Shown here: piece after piece, positions 17,151-26,225 of the stretch | Layout: the number at the start of each line of letters is the position of its first letter | Position numbering within the stretch: position 1 is the first letter of the stretch | DNA from: Paenibacillus chondroitinus NBRC 15376 | GTDB taxonomy: Bacteria; Bacillota; Bacilli; Paenibacillales; NBRC-103111 | Direction: 5' to 3' | Length of the DNA: 64,000 nt | Assembly: GCF_004000765.1 (NCBI RefSeq) | Contig: NZ_BILW01000003.1 | Span: 248,001 to 312,000 of the forward strand | The notes under the pieces: generated by a model | The model's input: only the letters and a program-made list of their open reading frames with translations | Database searches by the model: none | Told to the model about the DNA's origin: nothing | Made by a program: the position numbers and the translations under genes

Positions 17151-18017
17151 TTATTTGAATTCAGTGAGCATTTTGTTGAAGTCTGCTTCTGAAATTTGAA
17201 GATCTTGTTTCGAAAGTCCTTCTTTTGCAAAGCTAGGGATGGAATCTTCATAGCTCTTTTTGTCTTTGTTTTGGTAAATGATACCCGTCAACATGGAGTT
17301 AGTTTCCATGATTTTGGTCATTGCCATTACGCGGTTTGTGTAATCGTAATCCGGAATTTCATCCAGATCAACAATGTTTTCTTTGAACCAATCATACGTG
17401 TTTACTTTGTTGAAAGTTACGCATGGGCTGAATACGTTGATCAAGGAGAACCCTTTGTGATTCAAACCAGCTTCGATAACAGCTGTTAACTGTTTCAAGT
17501 TGCTGGAGAAAGATTGTGCTACGAATGTTGCACCAGCAGCCATCGCTACTTCTAACGGAGAAATAGCAGACTCGATTGTACCTAGTGGTGTACTTTTCGT
17601 TTTGAAGCCTTCCGCACTTCGTGGAGATGCTTGACCTTTTGTCAAACCGTAGATTTGGTTATCCATAACGATATAAGTAACGTCGATGTTACGACGAATC
17701 GCGTGAACCGTGTGACCCATACCGATTGCGAAGCCGTCTCCGTCACCGCCGGAAGCGATAACTGTGAGGTCGCGGTTAGCCATTTTCACACCTTGTGCGA
17801 TTGGCAAAGATCTACCATGAATACCGTGGAAACCATAAGCATTGATGTAACCGGAGATACGTCCGGAACAGCCGATACCGGATACGATTGCTAAACCTTC
17901 AGGCTCCAAACCAACATTAGCCGCTGCACGTTGAATGGCTGCTTGTACGGAGAAGTCTCCGCATCCTGGACACCAGTTTGGCTTTACATTGTTACGAAAG
18001 TCTTTTAATGTTGCCAT
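17151..18017 (-). CDS. korB: 2-oxoacid:ferredoxin oxidoreductase beta subunit
   Basis: The 288-residue subunit holds the thiamine-pyrophosphate site: WCPGCGDF near residue 16, GIGCSGR near 47, the GDGDG motif near 92 and a further cysteine in SPCVTFNK, together the ligands for one [4Fe-4S] cluster. With KorA it converts 2-oxoglutarate, or a related 2-oxoacid, and CoA to acyl-CoA, reducing ferredoxin. Its start overlaps the korA stop by 13 bases, and AAGGAG lies 11 bases upstream. The pair is unrelated in fusion pattern to the alpha-beta/gamma-delta enzyme at 2.2-5.6 kb. 2-Oxoglutarate as substrate follows from family naming only. Confidence 0.92.
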   Translation of the reverse strand: MATLKDFRNNVKPNWCPGCGDFSVQAAIQRAAANVGLEPEGLAIVSGIGCSGRISGYINAYGFHGIHGRSLPIAQGVKMANRDLTVIASGGDGDGFAIGMGHTVHAIRRNIDVTYIVMDNQIYGLTKGQASPRSAEGFKTKSTPLGTIESAISPLEVAMAAGATFVAQSFSSNLKQLTAVIEAGLNHKGFSLINVFSPCVTFNKVNTYDWFKENIVDLDEIPDYDYTNRVMAMTKIMETNSMLTGIIYQNKDKKSYEDSIPSFAKEGLSKQDLQISEADFNKMLTEFK

Positions 18018-19753
18018 GCTAAAGTCAACTCCTTACATTTTTGTTCGATTTCTGCAGGAAGGAACGGATTACCGTTGTACTTCAGAACGTTTTTAATTTT
18101 ATCTGCATGACCAACATGCAGTTTAATTTGATCAGCCAATTGACCAGTCGCGTTGTTCTCAACAACGATAACTGTTTTTGCTTTCTCAACAAGCGGTCTC
18201 AGCTGTTCAGCTGGGAACGGATGAATCAAGCGTACAGTCGCGTGGTTCGTTTTGATGCCTTCTTGTTCAACGCGGCGTCTAGCTTCATCAATTGTTCCAC
18301 CAGTGGATCCCATACCGATGATCAAAAGATCTGGGTTCTCATGAGGAGCATCTGCTTTGATCGCATCTGTTACTTGAATGTGTTTCAATTTCTCAAGACG
18401 TTTATCCATCATTTTTTGACGATTCTCTGTGCTCTCGGAAGGACGACCTGTTTGGTCATGCTCTACCCCAGTTACATGGTGAAGACCATGTTTAACGCCT
18501 GGAATGACGCGTGGAGAAACGCCATTTTCTGTGAACTCATAACGTTTGAACAATTGATTTGCTTCTAGCTCAGGAGCTTCTGTTACCAGAGCACCGCGAT
18601 CGATGACGATACGGTTGTAGTCCAGCATTTCAGCGGATTGTTTACCCAAGGAAAGCTGAAGATCTGTCATCAGAATGACTGGGCATTGGTATTTCTCAGC
18701 CAAGTTGAAAGCTTCGATTGTATCATAGAAGCACTCTTCAATTGTACTTGGGGACAGAACGATTTTCGGGATTTCACCGTGTGTTCCGTAGACCATAGCG
18801 TTCAAGTCAGATTGCTCTTGTTTCGTTGGAAGACCTGTACTTGGACCGCCGCGTTGTGTATCAACGATAACAACTGGCGTTTCCGTCATACCAGCGAGGC
18901 CAATAGCTTCCATCATCAAGGAAAGACCAGGACCAGCGGAAGCTGTCAGTGCACGTGCACCCGCGTAGTTAGCGCCGATTGCCATTGTGCAAGCTGCGAT
19001 CTCATCTTCGGTTTGGATAACAGTACCGCCGAATTTAGGAAGAGCTTTAATCAAGTATTCCATAACCTCGGAAGCAGGCGTAATCGGATATGCAGGCATG
19101 AAACGGCAGCCAGCAGCTACAGCTCCCAGAGCGATCGCATCGTTACCGATCATGAACAATTTTTGCTTGCCGTCAGCCGGCTCTAATTGGAAGTCAGCGA
19201 TTGGGCCGCCTGCCAATTCAAGCACGGATTCAGCACCTTTGCGAACTGCTTCAACGTTTTTCTCAACGACAGCTGCGCCTTTACGACCGAACTCTTCTTC
19301 AACAGCTTTATTAAACACATCAAGCGGCAAACCGAGCAATGCCCAAGAAGCTCCCGATGCGGCCATGTTCTTAAATAGAGATGTTCCTAGTTCTTCTGCA
19401 ATTGCAGTAATCGGAACTGGAAACAAACGTGCTTTAATTCCTTCAGGTAAAACAGGGTTAAATTTGGCATCTGCAACGATGACCCCATTGTCACGAAGCT
19501 CGTGAGCGTTGAAATCGATACTTTCCTGGTCAAATGCAACCAGAATGTCCAAATCATCTGAAATTGCGCGAATCGGCTTGGTGCTGATGCGAATCTTGTT
19601 ATTTGTATGTCCCCCCTTAATCCGTGAAGAGAAATGACGGTACCCATACAAATAGTAACCGAGACGGTTCAATGCAGTAGAGAAGATACGGTCTGTACTT
19701 TCGACCCCTTCACCCTGTTGACCTCCGATTTTCCAAGATAACTGACTAATCAC
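18005..19753 (-). CDS. korA: 2-oxoacid:ferredoxin oxidoreductase alpha subunit (gamma-alpha fusion)
   Basis: The 582-residue protein joins a gamma-type domain (about 1-185, starting with WKIGGQQGEGVES) to an alpha-type pyrimidine-binding domain (about 205-400, with MPAYPITPASEVMEY) and a C-terminal domain ending near 575. This gamma-alpha fusion is the standard KorA layout in Firmicutes. The GTG start at 19753 has AAGGAG ten bases upstream. It forms a two-gene operon with korB. In related genomes the same operon sits between a dipeptidase or spoVS and miaB, as here. Confidence 0.93.
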   Translation of the reverse strand: MISQLSWKIGGQQGEGVESTDRIFSTALNRLGYYLYGYRHFSSRIKGGHTNNKIRISTKPIRAISDDLDILVAFDQESIDFNAHELRDNGVIVADAKFNPVLPEGIKARLFPVPITAIAEELGTSLFKNMAASGASWALLGLPLDVFNKAVEEEFGRKGAAVVEKNVEAVRKGAESVLELAGGPIADFQLEPADGKQKLFMIGNDAIALGAVAAGCRFMPAYPITPASEVMEYLIKALPKFGGTVIQTEDEIAACTMAIGANYAGARALTASAGPGLSLMMEAIGLAGMTETPVVIVDTQRGGPSTGLPTKQEQSDLNAMVYGTHGEIPKIVLSPSTIEECFYDTIEAFNLAEKYQCPVILMTDLQLSLGKQSAEMLDYNRIVIDRGALVTEAPELEANQLFKRYEFTENGVSPRVIPGVKHGLHHVTGVEHDQTGRPSESTENRQKMMDKRLEKLKHIQVTDAIKADAPHENPDLLIIGMGSTGGTIDEARRRVEQEGIKTNHATVRLIHPFPAEQLRPLVEKAKTVIVVENNATGQLADQIKLHVGHADKIKNVLKYNGNPFLPAEIEQKCKELTLAWQH

Positions 19754-19857
19754 CGTACGTCCACTCCTTTTGATTGTAGCTGCTCGAAGACATTAAAAGC
19801 TCAATTGTTTAGTAAGATAAGATAATGCAATAAAAAAAACCTTTCACTGTCAACCAA

Positions 19858-19886
19858 ATTCTATGCCTTTATGAAGCAAAATGCAA
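19858..19886 (-). promoter_or_regulatory. Possible sigma-A promoter for korAB
   Basis: TTGCAT, 17 bases, TAGAAT on the minus strand, about 105 bases before the start codon. The -35 match is weak. Confidence 0.35.
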
Positions 19887-19958
19887 GGGGTACCAACGAT
19901 TCTAAAAGATAGAGTTTTTAGATCGAATCCATATCAATTTTAGATCGGTTTTCAATTT

Positions 19959-20900
19959 TCATTTCGGAAGATTCGTCAACATGAAATTCCGCCAATTTCC
20001 AAACAAAAATGCCTCTACTTGTGTTGCCTTATAGTTTTTACAAAGAGCCTCTATTAAATTTTCGTATTGGCCAACATGTCTTAATCCTTTGATCCATTGT
20101 TCAATGCCGTCAAAATCCGATCCAAACCCAATCTGCTTCTCTCCCCCCAGCGAGCAAACGTGATCAATGTGTTTAAGTAAACCTGCAATTGGAACAGCCA
20201 GATTCACGCTATCAACGAAGTAGGGAACAAACGTAAGGCCAATTTGTCCCTGACATTGAATGATAGCTTTGATTTGATCGTCTGATAAATTTCTTGGATG
20301 GGGACATATTTTCTGAGCATTGGAGTGGGAAGCAATAAAAGGGTTGTTATAACCTTCGACCATTTCCCAAAATGCCGCAGTCGATAAGTGTGACACATCT
20401 GCTATTATACCCATAGTTTCTAATTCTCTTAACATGAGTTTGCCTTTTCTTGTGAAACCGCCTTTTCTAGGCTCCATTACGCCGTCTGCGGCCCAATTCG
20501 CGTAGTTCCAAGTGAGTCCTATGCTTCGTACACCGAGGTGGTACAGGATCCTTAGGTGGGTTAAATTGCCTGCTAAAGCATCCACACCTTCAAGTGTCAG
20601 AATTGCGCCAATTTGATCTCCTGCTTCTACTTCGTGCCAATCCTGCACATTATGAATGACTTTCATACCCGAATGACTCACAATTTTCCGATGAAAAATA
20701 TCAACCATCTGCAAAATATGCTCAAATGTCGGCTGTTGGATAGAGTCGGATAAATAAATGGCAAAACACTGCACCTTAACGCCCGCATGCTTTAGTCTCG
20801 GATAACTGACATCCAGTTCCTGATCTTCCTTCCCAAAATCGAGCTTTGGGTTCACATACAACTTCGTTAACGCATCGCAATGGCCATCCATGATCTTCAT
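19959..20900 (-). CDS. Membrane-dipeptidase family (M19) peptidase
   Basis: The 313-residue protein starts with MDGHCDALT, where His7 and Asp9 are the first metal ligands of peptidase family M19, and carries the downstream metal and substrate motifs (EGVDAL, SHSNA, GFGSDFDGIEQ). Family members are zinc dipeptidases that hydrolyse dipeptides, some with D-residues. Despite the family name there is no signal peptide, so this one is cytoplasmic. ATG 20898-20900 follows AAGGAGG. It lies between korA and spoVS, a position also seen in other spore formers. Confidence 0.88.
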   Translation of the reverse strand: MKIMDGHCDALTKLYVNPKLDFGKEDQELDVSYPRLKHAGVKVQCFAIYLSDSIQQPTFEHILQMVDIFHRKIVSHSGMKVIHNVQDWHEVEAGDQIGAILTLEGVDALAGNLTHLRILYHLGVRSIGLTWNYANWAADGVMEPRKGGFTRKGKLMLRELETMGIIADVSHLSTAAFWEMVEGYNNPFIASHSNAQKICPHPRNLSDDQIKAIIQCQGQIGLTFVPYFVDSVNLAVPIAGLLKHIDHVCSLGGEKQIGFGSDFDGIEQWIKGLRHVGQYENLIEALCKNYKATQVEAFLFGNWRNFMLTNLPK

Positions 20901-20965
20901 CCATCCAGCCTCCTTATTTATCGCTAAACAAGACAAAAACCCCTTAACAGAGGTTTTGGCGTAGA

Positions 20966-20994
20966 ATAAAAAACCTGTCTACATGGTAAACAGG
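20966..20994 (-). terminator. Terminator after spoVS
   Basis: On the minus strand CCTGTTTAC and GTAGACAGG form a nine-pair stem (one U-G) around CAT, followed by TTTTTTATT. It lies about 30 bases after the spoVS stop. Confidence 0.85.
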
Positions 20995-21025
20995 CTACAA
21001 GTATTCCTATGTATGGTGACGTTCA

Positions 21026-21286
21026 TTACCTCGGCTCAACAATTAATTTAATGGCCGTCCGATCTTCCCCGTCAATCACGATATCTGTGAAGGCTGGTAC
21101 ACAAATTAAGTCAACTCCGCTAGGCGCCACAAATCCTCTTGCGATCGCTACTGCTTTGATGGCTTGGTTCAAGGCGCCTGCACCGATCGCTTGGAGCTCA
21201 GCTGCCCCGCGCTCACGCAACACACCTGCCAACGCACCTGCAACGGAGTTTGGATTGGATTTTGCTGAAACTTTTAATACATCCAT
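21026..21286 (-). CDS. spoVS: Stage V sporulation protein S
   Basis: The 86-residue protein is nearly identical to Bacillus SpoVS (MDVLKVSAKSNPNSVAGALA onward, ending KLIVEPR). SpoVS has an Alba-like fold and is needed for completing spore coat and cortex assembly. ATG 21284-21286 follows GAGGAGG; the longer frame begins inside the leader hairpin. A ten-base-pair stem in the leader (21298-21342) would pair with part of this ribosome binding site. No sigma-H promoter match was found, and with no terminator after ymdB it may be read from the ymdB promoter. Confidence 0.97.
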   Translation of the reverse strand: MDVLKVSAKSNPNSVAGALAGVLRERGAAELQAIGAGALNQAIKAVAIARGFVAPSGVDLICVPAFTDIVIDGEDRTAIKLIVEPR

Positions 21287-21297
21287 GAATAGTACCT

Positions 21298-21342
21298 CCT
21301 CGGGAATGATGGATAGTTCCATTAATCATCATATTCCCGAGG
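21298..21342 (-). promoter_or_regulatory. spoVS leader hairpin covering part of the ribosome binding site
   Basis: CCTCGGGAAT (plus 21298-21307) and ATTCCCGAGG (21333-21342) form a perfect ten-pair stem that can extend by three more pairs past a two-base bulge. In the mRNA the 3' arm ends in GAGG, the first half of GAGGAGG used by spoVS. No T run follows, so it is not a terminator. Confidence 0.65.
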
Positions 21343-21399
21343 CCGCACAAACATGACTTTCTATTTCTTTCTAATTCTCTAAATTTTCTGAAATAACCA

Positions 21400-22194
21400 T
21401 TAATCCATGAAAACTTGGTCTTCATCGTAGCGAATTAGCTGTATGGCTTTCGCTTGACCTGTTTGATCATTCAACTCGATAACGACAGCGTGGAAGTGCC
21501 ATTTTCCTTCATCTGTTACGAATCTCACAGGCAATTGTGTTTTGAATTTCTGAAGCACAGCATTTCGCTCCACACCAAGAATGCCATCACGAGGACCAAC
21601 CATTCCCACATCTGTCACATAAGCTGTGCCCTGCGGCAATACGCGGTTATCATTTGTTTGCACATGAGTATGCGTGCCGACAACTGCCGATACTCTCCCG
21701 TCCAAATGCCAACCCATCGCAATTTTCTCAGATGTCGCTTCAGCATGGAAATCAACAAATATAAATTTGTGTTTTTTCTTATCTGCTTCAAGGATCTCAT
21801 CCACTTTCCGGAATGGACAATCAATTGGCGGCAAGAATGTGCGCCCTTGTAAATTGATGATCAGCAGCTCCTGATCTTTCACTTTAATGACAGTATGTCC
21901 CCTACCCGGCGTACCCGGCGGAAAGTTGGCTGGACGAACCATTTTCTCATCCCGATCGATAAAGTCGAAAATTTCTTTTTGATCCCATGTATGATTGCCC
22001 ATTGTAAGCGCCTGAATGCCCATCTCATAGATTTCTTTCGCGATGGCTGAAGTAATCCCTTTCCCCGCTGCAGCGTTCTCTCCGTTAGCGATGAACACGG
22101 CGTGAGGGTGCGCTTGCTTTAAACGAGGCATAATATTTTTTAGTGCTTTGCGTCCAACGGATCCAACAATATCTCCAATAAATACAATTTTCAT
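21400..22194 (-). CDS. ymdB: YmdB-family metallophosphoesterase
   Basis: The 264-residue protein has calcineurin-like motifs: GDIVGSVGR (Asp8), NGENAAAGKG near 38-46, GNHTWDQ near 68 and GTHTHVQ near 175. Bacillus YmdB is a phosphodiesterase reported to act on 2',3'-cyclic nucleotides and to influence the choice between motility and biofilm formation. It follows rny directly, as in Bacillus, with a terminator between them. AAGGAG lies about 12 bases before ATG 22194. No terminator separates it from spoVS apart from the leader hairpin. Confidence 0.93.
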   Translation of the reverse strand: MKIVFIGDIVGSVGRKALKNIMPRLKQAHPHAVFIANGENAAAGKGITSAIAKEIYEMGIQALTMGNHTWDQKEIFDFIDRDEKMVRPANFPPGTPGRGHTVIKVKDQELLIINLQGRTFLPPIDCPFRKVDEILEADKKKHKFIFVDFHAEATSEKIAMGWHLDGRVSAVVGTHTHVQTNDNRVLPQGTAYVTDVGMVGPRDGILGVERNAVLQKFKTQLPVRFVTDEGKWHFHAVVIELNDQTGQAKAIQLIRYDEDQVFMD

Positions 22195-22263
22195 AACAAT
22201 TTTGTAGCTCCTTTATTAACATAGATGCATGGAGGGTAGTCATACAATGAAACGTCCCCCTAT

Positions 22264-22297
22264 AAAATAAGGAAAAGTGGCTGTATCAGCCACTTTT
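22264..22297 (-). terminator. Terminator after rny
   Basis: AAAAGTGGCTG and CAGCCACTTTT form an 11-pair stem around a three-base loop; the minus strand continues CCTTATTTTAT. It may be leaky toward ymdB. Confidence 0.75.
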
Positions 22298-22311
22298 CGC
22301 ATTGGTTACTC

Positions 22312-23853
22312 TTATTTAGCGTATTCAACAGCTCGTGTTTCACGAATGACGGTAACCTTAATATGTCCTGGATAATCGAGTTCACCCTCGATTTTTTTGG
22401 TAATATCGCGGGCCAGACGGAACGCTTCGGTGTCATCCACTTTCTCAGGTTGAACCATAACACGTACTTCACGGCCTGCTTGAATGGCGTATGATTTCTC
22501 AACACCTTCAAAAGATTCCGAAATTTCTTCGAGCTTCTCCAAACGCTTAATATATGTTTCGAGCGTTTCCCTGCGTGCTCCAGGTCTCGCCGCGGATAAG
22601 GCATCTGCTGCTCCGACTAACATCGCAATAACGGATGTTGCCTCTACATCGCCATGATGTGATGCAATACTGTTAATGACGACTGGATGCTCCTTGTACT
22701 TCTTACCAATCTCAACACCAATCTCGACATGAGATCCTTCAACCTCGTGGTCAAGCGCCTTACCGATGTCATGAAGCAGCCCGGCACGTTTCGCCAAAGT
22801 TACGTCTACCCCGAGCTCCCCGGCCATCAGACCAGCCAGATAAGCTACCTCCATGGAATGCTTCAATACGTTTTGACCATAACTTGTTCTAAATTTCAGA
22901 CGACCCAAAATCTTGATCAAGTCAGGATGCAATCCGTGAACTCCAACTTCAAACGTGGCTTGCTCCCCATACTCGCGGATACGTTCATCCACTTCTTTAC
23001 GGGATTTCTCAACCATCTCTTCAATACGTGCTGGATGAATACGTCCATCGGCAACAAGCTTCTCTAGGGATGTACGAGCAATTTCGCGACGAATTGGATC
23101 AAATCCTGATAAAATAACTGCTTCAGGCGTGTCATCAATAATAAGGTCAATACCCGTTAATGTTTCCAGTGCACGGATATTACGTCCCTCACGACCGATA
23201 ATCCGGCCTTTCATTTCTTCATTTGGCAATGAGACAACTGAAACGGTCGTTTCAGCAACATGATCTGCGGCACAACGTTGGATAGCAAGCGTGATGATTT
23301 CACGGGCTTTTTTATCGCCGTCTTCTTTGGCCTGTTGTTCGATTTCTTTAATAAGCTGTGCGGTCTCGTGTCGTACTTCCTGCTCCACATTGGTAAGAAT
23401 GATGCTTTTCGCTTCTTCCATTGTAAGTCCTGAGATACGCTCTAACTCCGAAACCTGGCTTTTATAAAGCTGATCAATTTGATTTTGGGTATCCTCGATC
23501 CGCTTCTCTTTGTTGGCAACTTGCTCTTCTTTACGCTCGAGAGATTCTAATTTTTTATCCAGCGATTCCTCTTTTTGCAACAATCGTCTTTCTTGTCGTT
23601 GAATTTCATTCCGACGCTCACGAATGTCTTTTTCAGCTTCGGACCTAAGTTTATGCACTTCGTCCTTTGCTTCCAGAACCGTTTCTTTTTTCAGTGCTTC
23701 TGCTTCTTTCTTAGCAGCTTCTCTAATCTGCTCAGCGGCTGTTTCAGCACTGGAAATTTTCGCTTCTGCAAGAGATTTACGGATAAAATAACCAATCCCT
23801 AAGCATGCAGCTCCAACAATGAGAATGATCGCGATCCAGATGAAAGTCATCAT
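22312..23853 (-). CDS. rny: Ribonuclease Y
   Basis: RNase Y is the membrane-anchored endonuclease that starts mRNA decay in many Firmicutes. The 513-residue protein has an N-terminal membrane helix (about 4-24), a long charged coiled coil (about 28-190), a KH domain with [10 protein letters not shown] (217-226) and an HD domain with the metal-binding His361-Asp362 ([12 protein letters not shown]). ATG 23851-23853 follows GAGGAGG by seven or eight bases; a GTG nine bases further up is part of the Shine-Dalgarno region. RicA, which directs RNase Y to some transcripts in Bacillus, is also in this window. Confidence 0.97.
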   Translation of the reverse strand: MMTFIWIAIILIVGAACLGIGYFIRKSLAEAKISSAETAAEQIREAAKKEAEALKKETVLEAKDEVHKLRSEAEKDIRERRNEIQRQERRLLQKEESLDKKLESLERKEEQVANKEKRIEDTQNQIDQLYKSQVSELERISGLTMEEAKSIILTNVEQEVRHETAQLIKEIEQQAKEDGDKKAREIITLAIQRCAADHVAETTVSVVSLPNEEMKGRIIGREGRNIRALETLTGIDLIIDDTPEAVILSGFDPIRREIARTSLEKLVADGRIHPARIEEMVEKSRKEVDERIREYGEQATFEVGVHGLHPDLIKILGRLKFRTSYGQNVLKHSMEVAYLAGLMAGELGVDVTLAKRAGLLHDIGKALDHEVEGSHVEIGVEIGKKYKEHPVVINSIASHHGDVEATSVIAMLVGAADALSAARPGARRETLETYIKRLEKLEEISESFEGVEKSYAIQAGREVRVMVQPEKVDDTEAFRLARDITKKIEGELDYPGHIKVTVIRETRAVEYAK

Positions 23854-24240
23854 CTTGTTCACCTCCTCGTTGGTTTCTCCAAGGTGTTAGCCTGGGATTC
23901 CGTTCGGTTTTTTAATCCGATTTTTAATTGTTTGACTAGTCATACATACCCTAAAGTAAAAAGAGTATGGCTTTTAAATGAATGCGCACTGTGCGTAAGA
24001 GGCACTATAGTGCTAATAATCCATAATCAACAGAGTAAAAATTGGCGGTTTTTACATCTGTCCCCTCAAAATCAATGAAATAAGTATGATTTTGAACACA
24101 TTATGAAAATATACACTGTTATTTTATCTTTTGTCGAAGAAGCTTGTCAAGCGATAGTCCATGAGAAGATCATCATGCCCAACTGCGTCCCCTTTTATTC
24201 ATTCATATTGTTAAGTAATTTCAGTTATTATTTAACAACA
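23854..24240. other. Gap between recX and rny with two palindromes and a hairpin
   Basis: No gene is visible in these 387 bases. Two short palindromes, CGCACTGTGCG (23985-23995) and GCACTATAGTGC (24002-24013), lie about 130-160 bases upstream of rny. An AT-rich inverted repeat (24208-24238) directly follows the recX stop codon; it has a 12-pair stem with one mismatch but no T run. An rny promoter must lie here but no convincing one was found. Confidence 0.6.
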
Positions 24241-24930
24241 TTAATCATCGAAAGAATCATCATGGATTTCAAAATCATCTTCACTTGGCTCGCTGCTCAA
24301 CTGCCCAAGTACCTTCGTCACTACGGCACCCGTGTACCCTCTGCGCATTAGAAATGCTGCCGTCTTTCTCTTCTTATCAAAAACCTCGCCAGAGGTTTGC
24401 TTCCATTTCGTTTGAGCAAGTTTCATGGCTCCAGCTATCTCATCTTCTTGATTGATATTCTCCATTGCATGTTTAACCAACTCTTTATCAATGCCTTTTT
24501 GCTGCAGCTCTTGACGGACGAGGTTGCGGCCTTTCTTTTGAGAAATAATCCGGCTGTCCGTCCACATTTTGGCAAATTCTTCATCATTCAGATAATTTTG
24601 CGAAGCTAACTTCTCAATCACCCATTCGATAATGGGTGGTTCATAACCTGATTCTTTGAGCTTGCGTTTCAACTCGCTCGATGAATGCGGTCTCCGGCCA
24701 ATCGCTCGTAAAGCTTTCATGTACGCATTATTCCGTTCTTCATCTTGAATGATTCTCTCAATATCTTGGAGATCTACGCTCTCTCCTTTGACTAGTCGAT
24801 GCTTAATCAGAATGTCTTCGTGAACGGAAAACGCATACTCTTCATTCAAAAATATGTTATAGCGGTGCTTCCCCCGCTTCTGTTTCTCCACTAATGTGAT
24901 GATAGAAATTTGTTGTTCTTCCTGCTCCAA
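24241..24930 (-). CDS. recX: Regulatory protein RecX
   Basis: The 229-residue, charged, helical protein shows the RecX three-helix repeats (RRPHSSSELKRKLKESG, NDEEFAKMWTDSR, RRGYTGAVVTKVL). RecX binds the RecA filament and limits its activity. The start is a TTG at 24928-24930 with AAGGGG about ten bases upstream; no ATG with a ribosome binding site was found. It lies right after recA, separated by a hairpin without a T run, so it is probably cotranscribed and SOS-controlled with recA. Confidence 0.88.
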   Translation of the reverse strand: MEQEEQQISIITLVEKQKRGKHRYNIFLNEEYAFSVHEDILIKHRLVKGESVDLQDIERIIQDEERNNAYMKALRAIGRRPHSSSELKRKLKESGYEPPIIEWVIEKLASQNYLNDEEFAKMWTDSRIISQKKGRNLVRQELQQKGIDKELVKHAMENINQEDEIAGAMKLAQTKWKQTSGEVFDKKRKTAAFLMRRGYTGAVVTKVLGQLSSEPSEDDFEIHDDSFDD

Positions 24931-24953
24931 GCTTTCTAGCCCCTTTCATGCAC

Positions 24954-24987
24954 GAAAGCACCCTAACCTAAGGTTTAAGGTGCTTTC
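24954..24987 (-). repeat. recA-recX intergenic hairpin without T run
   Basis: GAAAGCACC and GGTGCTTTC form a perfect nine-pair stem, with a nested AACCT/AGGTT. No T tract follows, so it may be a partial terminator or an RNA end stabiliser rather than a full stop. Confidence 0.6.
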
Positions 24988-25010
24988 ACGGTATGATATA
25001 TAATCGAATC

Positions 25011-26054
25011 TTACTCGAAAGCCGCTTCTAACTCATCGTCTTCCTCGTCCACATTAGGTCCGACGGCAATAATTAAATTGCTGTTTTCACGGATTTTTTG
25101 TTCGATCGTTTCGGCGATTGCCTTGTTATCTTTCAAGAATTGCTTGGCATTTTCACGACCTTGGCCTAAACGCTCGCCTTCGTAGGAATACCAGGCTCCG
25201 CTCTTATTCACGATATCCATTTCAGTTGCGATATCAATAATACTGCCTTCACGTGAAATGCCTTCGCCGTACATAATATCTACTTCCGCTTGTTTGAACG
25301 GAGGAGCTACTTTATTCTTAACGACCTTAATTCTCGTCCGGTTACCGACCATATCATTACCTTGCTTGATCGTTTCTACGCGACGAACATCCAATCGGAC
25401 GGAGGAGTAGAACTTCAGTGCACGGCCGCCAGGAGTTGTCTCCGGGTTTCCAAACATAACGCCGACTTTCTCACGCAATTGGTTAATGAAAATCGCGATA
25501 ACCTTTGATTTGTTAATTGCACCAGACAGCTTACGAAGTGCTTGAGACATCAGACGGGCTTGCAGACCCACGTGAGAGTCTCCCATTTCGCCTTCGATCT
25601 CTGCTTTAGGCACTAGCGCCGCTACCGAGTCAATAACGATAATATCTACCGCGCCGCTTCTTACAAGCGCTTCTGCGATCTCTAGAGCTTGCTCACCCGT
25701 ATCAGGTTGAGAGAGCAACAACTCATCTATGTTAATGCCGAGCTTACTTGCATAAGAAGGATCCAACGCGTGCTCTGCATCGATAAATGCAGCTTGTCCG
25801 CCGACCTTTTGGACTTCAGCGATCGCATGTAACGCTACTGTTGTTTTACCTGAGGATTCAGGTCCATATACTTCAATAATTCTTCCGCGTGGGAATCCAC
25901 CTATTCCTAGAGCAATATCAAGGGCTAACGCCCCGCTTGAAATTGTTTCAACTTGCATATGCGTTGATTCTCCAAGCTTCATAATGGAGCCTTTACCGAA
26001 CTGTTTCTCAATTTGTCGTAATGCATTATCAAGTGCTGCGCGACGGTCTGTCAA
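25011..26054 (-). CDS. recA: Recombinase RecA
   Basis: RecA catalyses strand exchange and triggers LexA self-cleavage. The 347-residue protein has Walker A GPESSGKT (64-71), an intact core and a typical acidic C-terminus ([12 protein letters not shown]). The start is set at TTG 26052-26054, ten bases after AAGGA: this gives [12 protein letters not shown], which lines up with the Bacillus N-terminus, whereas a GTG nine bases earlier sits on the ribosome binding site. A LexA box and a sigma-A promoter lie upstream. The cinA-recA-recX order is common in Firmicutes. Confidence 0.98.
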   Translation of the reverse strand: MTDRRAALDNALRQIEKQFGKGSIMKLGESTHMQVETISSGALALDIALGIGGFPRGRIIEVYGPESSGKTTVALHAIAEVQKVGGQAAFIDAEHALDPSYASKLGINIDELLLSQPDTGEQALEIAEALVRSGAVDIIVIDSVAALVPKAEIEGEMGDSHVGLQARLMSQALRKLSGAINKSKVIAIFINQLREKVGVMFGNPETTPGGRALKFYSSVRLDVRRVETIKQGNDMVGNRTRIKVVKNKVAPPFKQAEVDIMYGEGISREGSIIDIATEMDIVNKSGAWYSYEGERLGQGRENAKQFLKDNKAIAETIEQKIRENSNLIIAVGPNVDEEDDELEAAFE

Positions 26055-26085
26055 AACACTCACTTCCTTCTATCATTATAGGTAT

Positions 26086-26114
26086 ATGATAACTTGTTTC
26101 GGGGTGTTTGCCAA
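26086..26114 (-). promoter_or_regulatory. Sigma-A promoter for recA
   Basis: TTGGCA, 17 bases, TATCAT on the minus strand, about 30 bases before the recA start. Confidence 0.75.
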
Positions 26115-26123
26115 GTACTTTTT

Positions 26124-26137
26124 CGAACATACATTCG
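26124..26137 (-). promoter_or_regulatory. LexA (SOS) box upstream of recA
   Basis: CGAACATACATTCG (read on the plus strand) differs by one base from the Bacillus SOS consensus CGAAC-N4-GTTCG. It lies ten bases upstream of the recA -35 box, as expected for LexA control. Confidence 0.85.
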
Positions 26138-26152
26138 TTTTTTTCGCGAACA

Positions 26153-26192
26153 AACAAAAAACCGCAACAAAGTTATCGCTTTGTTACGGTTC
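26153..26192 (-). terminator. Terminator after cinA
   Basis: AACCGTAACAAAG pairs with CTTTGTTGCGGTT (one G-T pair) on the minus strand, followed by TTTTGTTTG. It separates cinA from recA. Confidence 0.85.
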
Positions 26193-26225
26193 TTCCGTTA
26201 ACACTTCTTTGATTATATGCGAACT

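Noticed and set aside
19787..19842. TTGACA-led promoter closer to korA
   Set aside because: The only TTGACA near 19840 has no -10 box at 16-18 bases; the nearest TATCTT is 23 bases away.
21343..21400. Sigma-H promoter for spoVS
   Set aside because: AG-rich and GAAT-like pieces are present, but no pair fits the consensus and spacing.
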